Shown piece after piece: positions 21,142 to 29,810 of a stretch of 64,000 bases of DNA. The translations under genes and the position numbers were made by a program. The notes below the pieces were generated by a model, which worked only from the letters and a program-made list of their open reading frames with translations, made no database searches and was not told where the DNA came from. Every line of letters starts with the position of its first letter. Position 1 is the stretch's first letter. The DNA is from an uncultured Eggerthella sp. GTDB lineage: Bacteria > Actinomycetota > Coriobacteriia > Coriobacteriales > Eggerthellaceae. The stretch spans positions 1 to 64,000 of the forward strand of contig CAUASB010000007.1 in the NCBI GenBank assembly GCA_958431815.1, written 5' to 3'.

Positions 21142-23772
21142 ATGAACTATATGACTACTGCCGAAATTCGCGAGAAGTATCTGGCGTTCTTCGAGGAAAA
21201 GGGCTGTAAGCGCATGCCCTCTTCTTCGCTTATCCCCGACGATCCTTCGCTTCTGCTTACCAGCGCGGGTATGGTTCAGTTCAAGCCCTACTTCCTTCAT
21301 CAGAAGGAGCTCGACAGCAAGTACATCGGCACCACCACTGCCCAGAAGTGCGTGCGCACCAACGACATCGACAACATTGGCGATGCCCGCCACCTGAGCT
21401 TCTTCGAGATGATGGGCAACTTCAGCTTCGGCAAGTACTTCAAGAACGAGATGTGCGCTTGGGCCTACGAGTTCTCTACCGAGGTTCTGGGCCTTCCTGC
21501 TGAAAAGCTCTACTTCACCGTGTTCGAGGACGACGACGAAACCATCGAAATCTGGAAGAGCCTGGGCGTTCCGGAGGATCACATCTCGAAGCTGGGTGAA
21601 GAAGACAACTTCTGGCGTGCCGGCCCCACCGGCCCCTGCGGCCCGTGCTCCGAAATCTACTTCGACCAAGGTCCCGAAGTGGGTTGCGGCAGCCCCGACT
21701 GCAAGCCCGGTTGCGACTGCGACCGCTTCCTTGAGTTCTGGAACTGCGTGTTTACCCAGTACGACGGTCAGGAAGACGGTACGCTTGCGCCGCTTCAGAC
21801 GAAGAACATCGATACCGGCATGGGTCTTGAGCGTATTGCGGCCATCATGCAGGGTGTAACCAACAACTACGACACCGATATCCTGCGCAGCCTGGTTGGC
21901 GTCGGCGAAGAGCTTTCCGGCAAGGCTTACGGCAAGGAAAAGGAAACGGACGTTGCGCTGCGCATCATCGCCGACCACAGCCGTTCCATCACGTTCATGA
22001 TCGCCGACGGCATCCTGCCTTCCAACGAGGGTCGCGGCTATGTTCTGCGCCGTTTGCTCCGTCGCGCCGTTATGAAGGGCCATTCCCTGGGCATCGAAGG
22101 TGCATTCCTTGCCAACTACATCGACAAGATCATCGAGCTCATGGGCAAGGTGTACCCCGAGCTTGTTGAAAACGAAGAGCTTATCAAGCGTGCGGTGCTT
22201 TCCGAGGAAGAGCGCTTCGGCGCAACGCTTCGTCAGGGCCAGGCATACTTGGACGATGCCCTTTCCAAGATGGAGGGCACGGTGCTCTCCGGCGACACCG
22301 CGTTCGTTCTGCACGACACCTACGGCTTCCCGGTAGAGGTAACCAAGGAAATCTGCGAAGAGCGCGGCTACACCATCGACGAAGACGAATTCGCCCGTTG
22401 CATGGAAGAGCAGCGCAACCGCGCCCGTGCCGCAAATGTCAAGGACGCTGAGGCTGCATGGAGCACGTACGGTGGCATCCACGCCGACCTGCTGAAAGAG
22501 CTGGGCGCTTCGAAGTTCGTCGGCTACGAATCCCTTTCGGCTGATGCGAAGGTGTGCGCACTGGTGCGCAACGGTGAGCGCGTCGATGTGCTGGCATGCG
22601 GCGAAGAGGGCGAAGTTGTGCTCGACGTCACCCCGTTCTACGCGGAAATGGGCGGCGAAGTAGGAGACACCGGTACCATCACGGCAGCTGGCACAAAGCT
22701 TCAGGTAACCGACACCAAGGCTCCCGAAAAGGGCCTGGTATGCCATATGGTCAAGGTTGAAGAGGGCACCGTTTCCGTTGGCATGGAAGTGTCTGCCCAG
22801 GTAGACGGCATGCGTCGCGCTCGCATTGCCCGCAACCACACCTGCACCCATATCCTGCACGCTGCACTGCGCCAGGTTCTGGGCGCCCATGTGAAGCAGG
22901 CGGGCAGCTACGTTGGCCCCGATCGCCTGCGCTTCGACTTCACCCACTTCGAGGCGGTAACGCCCGAGCAGCTCAAGCAGGTCGAAGAGCTTGCGAACAA
23001 CGTGATCATGTCCGCTACGGCTACCACCATCTTCGAAACCTCTCTTGCCAAGGCACGCGAAGCAGGCGTTACGGCACTCTTCGGCGAGAAGTACGGCGAT
23101 ATGGTGCGTGTGGTGAAGGTCGGCGACTTCTCCAGCGAGCTGTGCGGCGGCTGCCATGTTGCCAACACGGCTGAAATCGGTTTGGTGAAACTCGTTTCCG
23201 AAAGCAGCGTAGGCTCCAACCTGCGCCGTATCGAGGCGCTTACTTCCTATGATGCGCTTGCATACCTGAACGGTTTCGAGTCCCAGATGAAGAACCTCTC
23301 TGCGCTTCTGCGTGTTCCTGCATCCGACGTTCCCGCACGCGTTGAGGCAAACCTCAAGCAGCTGCGCGAGCTGAACGCCAAGCGCAAGGCCAACAAGGCC
23401 ACTGCGGTAAGCGGCGATCTGCCCGAGGCGTTGGACCAGTTCACCGTGGGTTCCGACTACCCGGTATTCGTGTACCGCAAGGACGGCCTCGATGCCGGCG
23501 GTATGCGCAATTTCTGGGACATCGTTCGTTCGCGCCTTCCCGAAGCGGGCGCCTGCGTTCTGGCATCCGACAACCAGGGCACGCCGATTCTTCTGGCTGC
23601 CGGTACCGACGAAGCTGTGGAAAAGGGCTTCAACGCCGGTGCGGTTATCAAGCAGATCGCTCGCGAGATCAAGGGCGGCGGCGGTGGCAAGCCCACCATG
23701 GCACAGGCTGGCGGCAAGGATGCTTCTGGCATCGATGCTGCGCTTGATGCCGCACGCAAGCTGTTTGCCTAA
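21142..23772 (+). CDS. alaS: Alanyl-tRNA synthetase, 876 aa
   Basis: It charges tRNA-Ala, recognising the G3-U70 pair such as that in the tRNA at 5841. The N-terminal class II aminoacylation domain shows FFEEKGC, TSAGMVQFKPYF, CVRTNDIDNIG and FFEMMGNFSFG. The editing domain carries zinc-binding HTCTH and CGGCH. The C-terminal C-Ala domain includes GGGGGKPTMAQAGG, and full length is normal. ATG 21142 has AGAGG 11 bases upstream; ATG 21151 is an alternative. It heads the long housekeeping block and is followed 30 bases later by ruvX, a common gene pair. Confidence 0.97.
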   Translation: MNYMTTAEIREKYLAFFEEKGCKRMPSSSLIPDDPSLLLTSAGMVQFKPYFLHQKELDSKYIGTTTAQKCVRTNDIDNIGDARHLSFFEMMGNFSFGKYFKNEMCAWAYEFSTEVLGLPAEKLYFTVFEDDDETIEIWKSLGVPEDHISKLGEEDNFWRAGPTGPCGPCSEIYFDQGPEVGCGSPDCKPGCDCDRFLEFWNCVFTQYDGQEDGTLAPLQTKNIDTGMGLERIAAIMQGVTNNYDTDILRSLVGVGEELSGKAYGKEKETDVALRIIADHSRSITFMIADGILPSNEGRGYVLRRLLRRAVMKGHSLGIEGAFLANYIDKIIELMGKVYPELVENEELIKRAVLSEEERFGATLRQGQAYLDDALSKMEGTVLSGDTAFVLHDTYGFPVEVTKEICEERGYTIDEDEFARCMEEQRNRARAANVKDAEAAWSTYGGIHADLLKELGASKFVGYESLSADAKVCALVRNGERVDVLACGEEGEVVLDVTPFYAEMGGEVGDTGTITAAGTKLQVTDTKAPEKGLVCHMVKVEEGTVSVGMEVSAQVDGMRRARIARNHTCTHILHAALRQVLGAHVKQAGSYVGPDRLRFDFTHFEAVTPEQLKQVEELANNVIMSATATTIFETSLAKAREAGVTALFGEKYGDMVRVVKVGDFSSELCGGCHVANTAEIGLVKLVSESSVGSNLRRIEALTSYDALAYLNGFESQMKNLSALLRVPASDVPARVEANLKQLRELNAKRKANKATAVSGDLPEALDQFTVGSDYPVFVYRKDGLDAGGMRNFWDIVRSRLPEAGACVLASDNQGTPILLAAGTDEAVEKGFNAGAVIKQIAREIKGGGGGKPTMAQAGGKDASGIDAALDAARKLFA

Positions 23773-23802
23773 TAGTAAGTAACGGTAGGGAAGGACGCAT
23801 TC

Positions 23803-24246
23803 ATGAGGATCATGGCTCTTGACATCGGCAAGGTTCGCTGCGGCATTGCCATCAGCGACCCCCAGGAAAAGATAGCCACGCCTTTATGCGTCCTTCCCAC
23901 CGAAGAAGTGCGCGCCAACGCTTCCAGCTTCCGCCGTGTGTGCGAAGATTGGGAACCGGAGCTGATCGTGTCGGGTCTGCCGCTTACCATGAGCGGGACC
24001 ACTGGTCCTCAGGCACGCTCTATTCGCGAAACGGCGCAGCACGTTGCTTCGACGCTTGGCCTTCCCTTGGAGTTCTCCGATGAAAGGTTAAGCTCGTCGG
24101 AAGCTAAGCGCTCTCTTCGTGAACAGGGCTTTTCCGAAAAGGAAATGCGCGGTAAGGTAGACATGATTGCTGCATCGTTGTTCCTTCAGTCGTGGCTCGA
24201 CAAACGCTCGGCTGAATCCCTGAAAGGTGAGGTCAATGAGTCCTAG
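23803..24246 (+). CDS. ruvX: Holliday junction resolvase-like pre-16S rRNA nuclease (YqgF/RuvX), 147 aa
   Basis: This is an RNase H-fold nuclease of the YqgF family, which matures 16S rRNA and may act on recombination intermediates. Catalytic acidic residues appear in ALDIGKVRCGIA, DERLSS and the C-terminal KVDMIAASLFLQ. Length is typical. It follows alaS and overlaps the start of mltG by 11 bases, as in many Gram-positive genomes. Confidence 0.93.
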   Translation: MRIMALDIGKVRCGIAISDPQEKIATPLCVLPTEEVRANASSFRRVCEDWEPELIVSGLPLTMSGTTGPQARSIRETAQHVASTLGLPLEFSDERLSSSEAKRSLREQGFSEKEMRGKVDMIAASLFLQSWLDKRSAESLKGEVNES

Positions 24247-25402
24247 AAAGGTTACCTACTCCAACAAGTCCACGCATGCAGCTCGAGCGGCGCATGCCAG
24301 GGGCGAAAAGGAGTTCAGGACATACGACACATCGGCCATTCGTCCAAAGAAGTCGAAAGCGCCGTGGATAGCCCTGGTGGCTGCCATCGCCGTTGTGGTG
24401 GTTATCGTCATTGCGCTGTTCGTCAACACAAGCTGCGCTGAGGCCGCCAACGATCATTTGGCGCCCGATGGACAGCAAGTCACAGTACAGATTGCCGAAG
24501 GTTCTACATTGCCCGTTATCGCAGACAACCTCTACGATGCGGGCCTTGTCGTTCGTAAGGGCGAATTTACTGCTGCGGTCAATGCGAAGAACGCTGCTTC
24601 TTCGCTGCAGTCGGGCGTGTACACGTTTGAAGGCGGCATGAGCAACGACGATTTGGTGGATGCCCTAGTTGCCGGCCCGGTAGCCAACAAGGCCGCTAAC
24701 CTGGTGGTTCCCGAAGGAGCCACGCTTTCCGCTATCGCCAGTGCAGTTGAGTCTGCCTACAACGGCTCCATCACCGCCGATCAATTCACCAAGGCGGCGT
24801 CCAATGCCTCCAAATACGTCAAGGACTATCCGTTCTTGGCGGATGCCGGCAAGAACTCCCTTGAGGGTTTCCTGTTCCCTAAAACCTATGAGCTGATCAT
24901 CAACGCCAGTGCCGAAGACGTGGTCCGCCAAATGCTCGACCAGTACCAGTCGGAAGTGGTCTCGCTTGATTATTCGTATCCGCGCAACAAGGGCATGTCC
25001 GACTACGATGCCCTGATCTTGGCCTCCATCGTTGAAAAGGAGGCAACCGCCGATACGCGTACCAAGGTTGCGGCCGTGTTTTACAATCGTTTGGGCAATC
25101 AGGGCGACCCTTCTTATGGCACGTTGGGCAGCGATGCCACCACGGCCTACGAGGTGGGCGACAATCTGGACAACTACAACTGGTCTACGAAAAGCCCCTA
25201 CAATACGCGCGTGACCAAGGGTTTGCCGCCAACTCCTATTTGTAGCCCGAGCATTGAATCGCTTCAGGCGGTTCTTTCACCTGAGCAGAACTTCGAGGAC
25301 TACTACTTCTTCTCGTTCTGGACAAACGATCAGGGTGGCGTTGATTATTACTTCGACAAAACCTACGACGACCACCAGCGCACCATTGCCGAGCATTCAT
25401 AA
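24236..25402 (+). CDS. mltG: Endolytic peptidoglycan transglycosylase MltG, 388 aa
   Basis: A membrane-anchored lytic transglycosylase that cuts nascent glycan strands and limits their length. A basic cytoplasmic tail of about 40 residues precedes one membrane helix (about 43-66). A LysM-like region (VTVQIAEGSTLPVIADNL) and the YceG catalytic domain follow, with LILASIVEKEATADTRTKVAAVFYNR split around the catalytic Glu (EKEA) and the PYNTRVTKGLPPTPICSPS motif. I start at ATG 24236 (AAAGGTGAG 4-5 bases before); GTG 24227 is an alternative. It overlaps ruvX and is followed by yqeG after 18 bases. Confidence 0.92.
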   Translation: MSPRKVTYSNKSTHAARAAHARGEKEFRTYDTSAIRPKKSKAPWIALVAAIAVVVVIVIALFVNTSCAEAANDHLAPDGQQVTVQIAEGSTLPVIADNLYDAGLVVRKGEFTAAVNAKNAASSLQSGVYTFEGGMSNDDLVDALVAGPVANKAANLVVPEGATLSAIASAVESAYNGSITADQFTKAASNASKYVKDYPFLADAGKNSLEGFLFPKTYELIINASAEDVVRQMLDQYQSEVVSLDYSYPRNKGMSDYDALILASIVEKEATADTRTKVAAVFYNRLGNQGDPSYGTLGSDATTAYEVGDNLDNYNWSTKSPYNTRVTKGLPPTPICSPSIESLQAVLSPEQNFEDYYFFSFWTNDQGGVDYYFDKTYDDHQRTIAEHS

Positions 25403-25420
25403 GGGCTTTCTGAGGTAGCG

Positions 25421-25945
25421 ATGTCTCTCTTCCAACCTGAACGCTATTTTTCGCGCACCAGTGCTATCGATGTCGAGGCTGATATCTTGGGCAAGGGGTT
25501 TACCCATGTGCTGCTTGATATCGACAACACCGTTTTGTCGCGTGCTGACCATCAGGTGCCGGCCGATGTGCGTCTTTGGTTGGGGCGCGTGCGCGCCGCC
25601 GGCGTCAAGATGTGCTTTCTTTCCAACAACTTCCACGGAAACGTGTTCGTACTGGCCGAACAGCTGAATATCCCCATTGTGGCCAAGGCGCTGAAGCCGT
25701 TGCCCCATGGGTTCGCGATGGCGCGTGGCAAAATAGGCGGCACACGCAAGAATACGCTGATGATTGGCGATCAGCTTTCTACCGATGTCGTGGGCGCTCA
25801 TTTGGCGGGCATGAAGGCCTATTTGGTATGCCCGTTGGTGGAAGAAGATCTTAAACATACGATGTTCGTACGCTCCATCGAGCGTGCCTTCATTTCCGAC
25901 AAAGAACCCGAGGGGGCACGCGCATGCGAAACCTTACATTCCTAG
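25421..25945 (+). CDS. YqeG-family HAD phosphatase, 174 aa
   Basis: This is a haloacid dehalogenase superfamily IIIA phosphatase of the YqeG type. The catalytic motif DIDNTV (residues about 33-38) provides the Asp nucleophile. SNNF supplies motif II, and the Lys/Asp motifs are in KALKPLPHGF and MIGDQLSTDVVGA. YqeG homologues include phosphatidylglycerolphosphate phosphatases, so a lipid role is possible, but the substrate is not proven. Its end overlaps the next gene by 22 bases. Confidence 0.85.
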   Translation: MSLFQPERYFSRTSAIDVEADILGKGFTHVLLDIDNTVLSRADHQVPADVRLWLGRVRAAGVKMCFLSNNFHGNVFVLAEQLNIPIVAKALKPLPHGFAMARGKIGGTRKNTLMIGDQLSTDVVGAHLAGMKAYLVCPLVEEDLKHTMFVRSIERAFISDKEPEGARACETLHS

Positions 25946-26751
25946 CTACGCCGAAGGCGAAGCCCGCTGCGGCGGCGTTTCGTCGTGCGTTCATGCAGGA
26001 AACGGCAACGTGGAGCGTGTGCGTGGAAGAATGCGAATCACGCAGCATTGCGGCCGCCTTGCTCTCCGCTGAAAAGAGCCATGCCTTTGTTGCCTCGGCA
26101 CCTTTTCGCAGGGTGCTGTTCGAAGCCGGCCAGGCAAGGGGCGCATCGGCCAAGCTGGCGCAAGGTGCCGATATCCTGTATCGCGGCAAGAAGAACACCC
26201 TCGCAATCAGCCAATTGGGCCGTACGGCAATCGATGTGATGGAACAGCGTTTCTTGCCGCTGTACGGGGCGAAAGCAGTGGTTTTAGGGTCGGGGAGTGC
26301 CGCCCTTGACGTTGCCTACGAATGCTCGCGTGCAGGTGTGAGCGAGATAACGCTGCTTGGCGCGGAAAAAGAGCGTACGCGCAACAACCTGGTTGCGTTC
26401 CTCGATGTGTTCGGCAAGGAGCGAACTCAGATCATCGACACCGAGCAGAAGCGCGAAGGCCATCTTTCGGCAACGCGCGCCTACGACAACGCTTCGTTTC
26501 TGTTCGGCGCTGTTTCCGCAACGTCTCGCATTGCCGCTGCCGATGTGGTTGTCTGCGTCGACGACGTTGTTCCTGAAGGGCTGGCTTTCCGCCCGAACCA
26601 GATCGTATGCGATATATGCGGCACAACCAATGCCTTCGAGGCGGCGGCGCAAGCGGCTGGATGCGATTTCGTCAGCGCTGCCGATGCCATGAGCGCATGG
26701 GGGCGCGAATGCGCGCACGTGCTGGTGGAATTCGGTCGCGCCGAGCTGTAG
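25924..26751 (+). CDS. Shikimate dehydrogenase-like protein with degenerate active site, 275 aa
   Basis: The C-terminal half is an NAD(P)-binding Rossmann domain with VVLGSGSAALDVAYECSRAG and an adjacent LLGAEKERT, arranged as in AroE. The N-terminal half aligns only loosely. The catalytic Lys region reads SAPFRRVLF instead of TxPxK, and the NTDGxG region with the catalytic Asp reads ISQLGRTAID. The position immediately before aroC-aroK-aroB points to a shikimate-pathway origin. It may be a highly divergent functional AroE of this lineage or a repurposed protein. Start overlaps the YqeG gene; the ribosome site is weak (GAGGGGGC). Confidence 0.55.
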   Translation: MRNLTFLATPKAKPAAAAFRRAFMQETATWSVCVEECESRSIAAALLSAEKSHAFVASAPFRRVLFEAGQARGASAKLAQGADILYRGKKNTLAISQLGRTAIDVMEQRFLPLYGAKAVVLGSGSAALDVAYECSRAGVSEITLLGAEKERTRNNLVAFLDVFGKERTQIIDTEQKREGHLSATRAYDNASFLFGAVSATSRIAAADVVVCVDDVVPEGLAFRPNQIVCDICGTTNAFEAAAQAAGCDFVSAADAMSAWGRECAHVLVEFGRAEL

Positions 26752-26848
26752 CGCGCTTACGGTAAGCCTGCGCTTTATTTCGATGGAGTAGGGCATGTTT
26801 TGCTAAAATCGGTAGCTGATTTATCTATCATCGAATAAGGAATACACC

Positions 26849-28021
26849 ATGGACTACATAACAGCAGGTGAAAGCCACGGTCCGGTTCTTACCGCCATTG
26901 TTTCGGGCGTTCCTGCGGGATTGTCTATTTCCGAAAAGGGCATCAACGCCGATCTTGCCCGCAGGCAAAGCGGGTATGGCCGCGGTGGCAGGCAGGCCAT
27001 CGAGAAGGACACGGTTTCCGTTACCTCGGGTGTGCGCTTCGGCCGCACCATCGGTTCGCCCATCACGCTTTCCGTTGCCAACCGCGACTGGCAGAATTGG
27101 ACCGAGCGCATGTCGGTGTTCGGCGAGCCTCCGCAAGACCTGGTACGTGAGGTAACGCCTCGCCCGGGGCATGCCGACCTTCTGGGCGTGTTGAAAAACG
27201 ACATGGACGACTGCCGCAACATTCTGGAGCGTTCCAGCGCTCGTGAAACCACGATGCGCGTTGCCGCCGCTGGCATTGCCCGCGAATTCCTGGCGGAGCT
27301 GGGCGTTGAGATCTATTCCTACGTCGTTTCCATCGGCGACGCGGTTATGGAAGAAGAAGATCCCATGGCTGCTGCCACCACCTACACGCCGCTCGATATC
27401 GAGATGAGCGAGGTGCGTTGCCCTAGCGCAGAAGCTTCTGAGCGTATGATGGCTGCCATCGATGCCGCCAAAGAAGCGGGTGACACCTTAGGCGGCGTGT
27501 TCCGCGTGGTGGTACGGGGCCTTCTGCCCGCAGTGGGCGGCTACGAAACCCCTACCGATCGTCTTACTTCGAAGCTTGGCGGCGCGCTGTTTTCCATCCC
27601 TGCCATCAAGGGCGTGGAATTCGGCATCGGCTTTGAGACCACGCGTCGTCCCGGCAGCCAGGTTCACGACGAGATCCTGCTTGATGAAACGGAAGGTTTC
27701 GTCCGCGCTTCCAACAACGCTGGTGGCCTCGAAGGCGGCATGACCACGGGCATGCCTCTGGTGGTTACTGTGGGCATGAAACCCATCGCAACGCTTACCA
27801 CGCCGCTTCATACGGTGAACCTGGACACCTTGGAGGTTGCCGAGGCTTCCAAGGAGCGCAGCGACACCTGTGCCGTTCCCGCTGCTGCCGTAGTGGCGGA
27901 ATCGGAAGTGGCGATGGTGCTTGCCGATGCGTACCTGAAAAAGTTCGGCTGCGACAATATGACCGACATCAAACAGAACATCGCCTCGTACAAAGAGCGC
28001 ATCAAGACGATGTCCCGATAG
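26849..28021 (+). CDS. aroC: Chorismate synthase, 390 aa
   Basis: It converts EPSP to chorismate with reduced FMN, the last step of the shikimate pathway. Signatures: GESHGPVLTAIVSGVPAGL at the N-terminus, RRQSGYGRGGRQAIE, then RPGHADLLGVLK and the C-terminal CAVPAAAVVAESEVAMVLAD region, the last being a diagnostic motif. AATAAGGA precedes the ATG. A likely -10 TAAAAT lies near 26803 in the 97-base gap, so the aro genes may have their own promoter. Followed by aroK after 23 bases. Confidence 0.97.
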   Translation: MDYITAGESHGPVLTAIVSGVPAGLSISEKGINADLARRQSGYGRGGRQAIEKDTVSVTSGVRFGRTIGSPITLSVANRDWQNWTERMSVFGEPPQDLVREVTPRPGHADLLGVLKNDMDDCRNILERSSARETTMRVAAAGIAREFLAELGVEIYSYVVSIGDAVMEEEDPMAAATTYTPLDIEMSEVRCPSAEASERMMAAIDAAKEAGDTLGGVFRVVVRGLLPAVGGYETPTDRLTSKLGGALFSIPAIKGVEFGIGFETTRRPGSQVHDEILLDETEGFVRASNNAGGLEGGMTTGMPLVVTVGMKPIATLTTPLHTVNLDTLEVAEASKERSDTCAVPAAAVVAESEVAMVLADAYLKKFGCDNMTDIKQNIASYKERIKTMSR

Positions 28022-28044
28022 CGCGCATTGAGGAGCTTATTTTC

Positions 28045-28611
28045 ATGACAGCACATAACCAAACCCATGCCGGCCAGTACTACCTCACCAAGCCGGTGTT
28101 TTTCATCGGCTTCATGGGCGCTGGCAAAACCAGTATTTCCCAGCAGATCGCCGTTACCTGTGGCGTTGCTTCCATCGATGCCGACGAGTACCTTGAGTTC
28201 CGCGAAGACCGCATCATTGCCGACATCTTCGCCGAAGACGGCGAAGAGGCGTTCCGCGATATCGAGACGGACGTCCTGCGCGATTTGGTGAAGCGTTCCC
28301 CGCGTCTTATCGGCTGCGGCGGCGGCGTGGTAACCAAGCGTCCGGAAAACGCCCAGATCATGCGTGAATCCGGTTACGTGGTGTACCTGAAGGTTACCGC
28401 CGACGGCGCTGCCGCCCGTATCCCGAACACCGATTCGCGTCCTATGTTCAAGAATCTGGAAACGGCTCGCAAGACCATTGTCGAGCGCGAGCCCCAGTAC
28501 GAAGCCGCTGCCCATGTTTCGGTTGACACGGAAGGCCGCAGTATCCGCGAAGTGGCCGATGAAGTGGTGGAGCGCCTGCTTGAAGCCGGCGTGATGGTTA
28601 AGCAGGACTAG
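28045..28611 (+). CDS. aroK: Shikimate kinase, 188 aa
   Basis: It phosphorylates shikimate at O3. P-loop GFMGAGKTSISQQIA (residues about 19-32), Walker-B/shikimate-binding D-A-D-E-Y and a GCGGGVVTK loop are visible. The LID-region Arg is in NTDSRPMF. GAGGAGC lies upstream of the ATG. It sits between aroC and aroB with almost no gap to aroB (2 bases), clearly one operon. Confidence 0.95.
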   Translation: MTAHNQTHAGQYYLTKPVFFIGFMGAGKTSISQQIAVTCGVASIDADEYLEFREDRIIADIFAEDGEEAFRDIETDVLRDLVKRSPRLIGCGGGVVTKRPENAQIMRESGYVVYLKVTADGAAARIPNTDSRPMFKNLETARKTIVEREPQYEAAAHVSVDTEGRSIREVADEVVERLLEAGVMVKQD

Positions 28612-28613
28612 GC

Positions 28614-29711
28614 ATGGCGCGCATCGTAGTTGATATTCCCGGCGAACGCGCCTATGACGTGGTTGTTTCGGCGGGCGAGCTTGGCGCGTTGGGTGCCGAG
28701 ATGCGTGCGTTCGACACGAACCCCAAGGCATTGGTGATAACCGACACCGAGGTTTCCCCGCGCTACCTTGAGCCTGCGAAAGCATCGCTTGAGCAGGCGG
28801 GCTACCATGTATCGGTTATCACGGTTCCTGCGGGCGAGGCTGCCAAGTCGGTGGCATGCGCTTCCGAGATTTGGCACGCCATGGCCGAATGCGGCTTGAA
28901 CCGCGACTCGGTGGTCGTTGCCTTGGGTGGTGGCGTCGTGGGCGATTTGGCGGGCTTTACCGGCTCTACCTTTATGCGCGGCCTGCGCATCGTGCAGGTT
29001 CCCACCACCTTGCTTTCCATGGTCGATTCCTCGGTTGGCGGCAAAACGGCCATCAACCTTGAATCGGGCAAGAATCTGGTGGGCACGTTCTGTCAGCCTT
29101 CGCTGGTGTGCGCCGACGTGGCCACGCTTTCCACGCTACCCGAACGCGAATGGGCCTGCGGCTGCGGCGAAATCGTAAAATCGGCCGTCATCGACTCGGA
29201 AGAGTTCTTCTTCTGGCTCTACGGCAACGTCGATGCCCTTGCTGCGCGTGAGCCGGAAGTGGTGAAGGAAGCCGTGCAGCGCTGCGTGGTGTTCAAGGCT
29301 TCCGTGGTTGCGCGCGACCAGGAGGAAACCAAGGGCGTGCGCGAATGCTTGAACTACGGCCACACCCTTGCCCACGCGATAGAAACCGAGGCAGGTTACG
29401 GCGTGTACTCACATGGCCATGCCGTGGCGCAGGGTATGCGCTTCGCGGCACGTTTGGCTGTGGCACACTTGGGCGCTTCGATGGAGTTCGTGCAGGCACA
29501 AGATGCCTTGCTTGATGCGCTCGGCTTGCCCGAGCTGCAACTCAAGGCTGAGCCTGAGCGCTTGCTGCATCTTATGAAGGGCGACAAGAAGGTTCGCTCC
29601 GGCAAGCTTCGTTTCGTGCTTCCCCGCGCCTGCGGCGAATGGGAAGTATGCGAGCTTGAAGACAGCTTCGTGCTCGAGTACCTTGAAGCGTGGCAGCGCA
29701 GCATTGCATAA
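28614..29711 (+). CDS. aroB: 3-dehydroquinate synthase, 365 aa
   Basis: It cyclises DAHP to 3-dehydroquinate using NAD and a divalent metal. Motifs: VALGGGVVGDLAGFTGSTFM, VPTTLLSMVDSSVGGKTAIN (NAD and substrate binding), the metal ligand Glu in CGEIVKSAVI, and the two ligand His in LNYGHTLAHAIE and YGVYSHGHAVAQGM. It starts 2 bases after aroK and ends at an intrinsic terminator, closing the aro operon. Confidence 0.96.
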   Translation: MARIVVDIPGERAYDVVVSAGELGALGAEMRAFDTNPKALVITDTEVSPRYLEPAKASLEQAGYHVSVITVPAGEAAKSVACASEIWHAMAECGLNRDSVVVALGGGVVGDLAGFTGSTFMRGLRIVQVPTTLLSMVDSSVGGKTAINLESGKNLVGTFCQPSLVCADVATLSTLPEREWACGCGEIVKSAVIDSEEFFFWLYGNVDALAAREPEVVKEAVQRCVVFKASVVARDQEETKGVRECLNYGHTLAHAIETEAGYGVYSHGHAVAQGMRFAARLAVAHLGASMEFVQAQDALLDALGLPELQLKAEPERLLHLMKGDKKVRSGKLRFVLPRACGEWEVCELEDSFVLEYLEAWQRSIA

Positions 29712-29721
29712 ACAAATGGAA

Positions 29722-29749
29722 TGGGGCTTTGCGCCCCGTTCTTTTTTTG
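29722..29749 (+). terminator. Intrinsic terminator after aroB
   Basis: GGGGC/GCCCC stem followed by GTTCTTTTTTT. Confidence 0.85.
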
Positions 29750-29810
29750 TTGAACGATTGCTGCAACGTCCCCAAGTGCTTTATGACCTTTCCACTATTA
29801 AGGAGGAACA

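Noticed and set aside
21103..23157. 684-aa open frame on the minus strand across alaS
   Set aside because: It is a shadow of the GC-rich alaS codons; no ribosome site, no family resemblance, and alaS itself is unambiguous.
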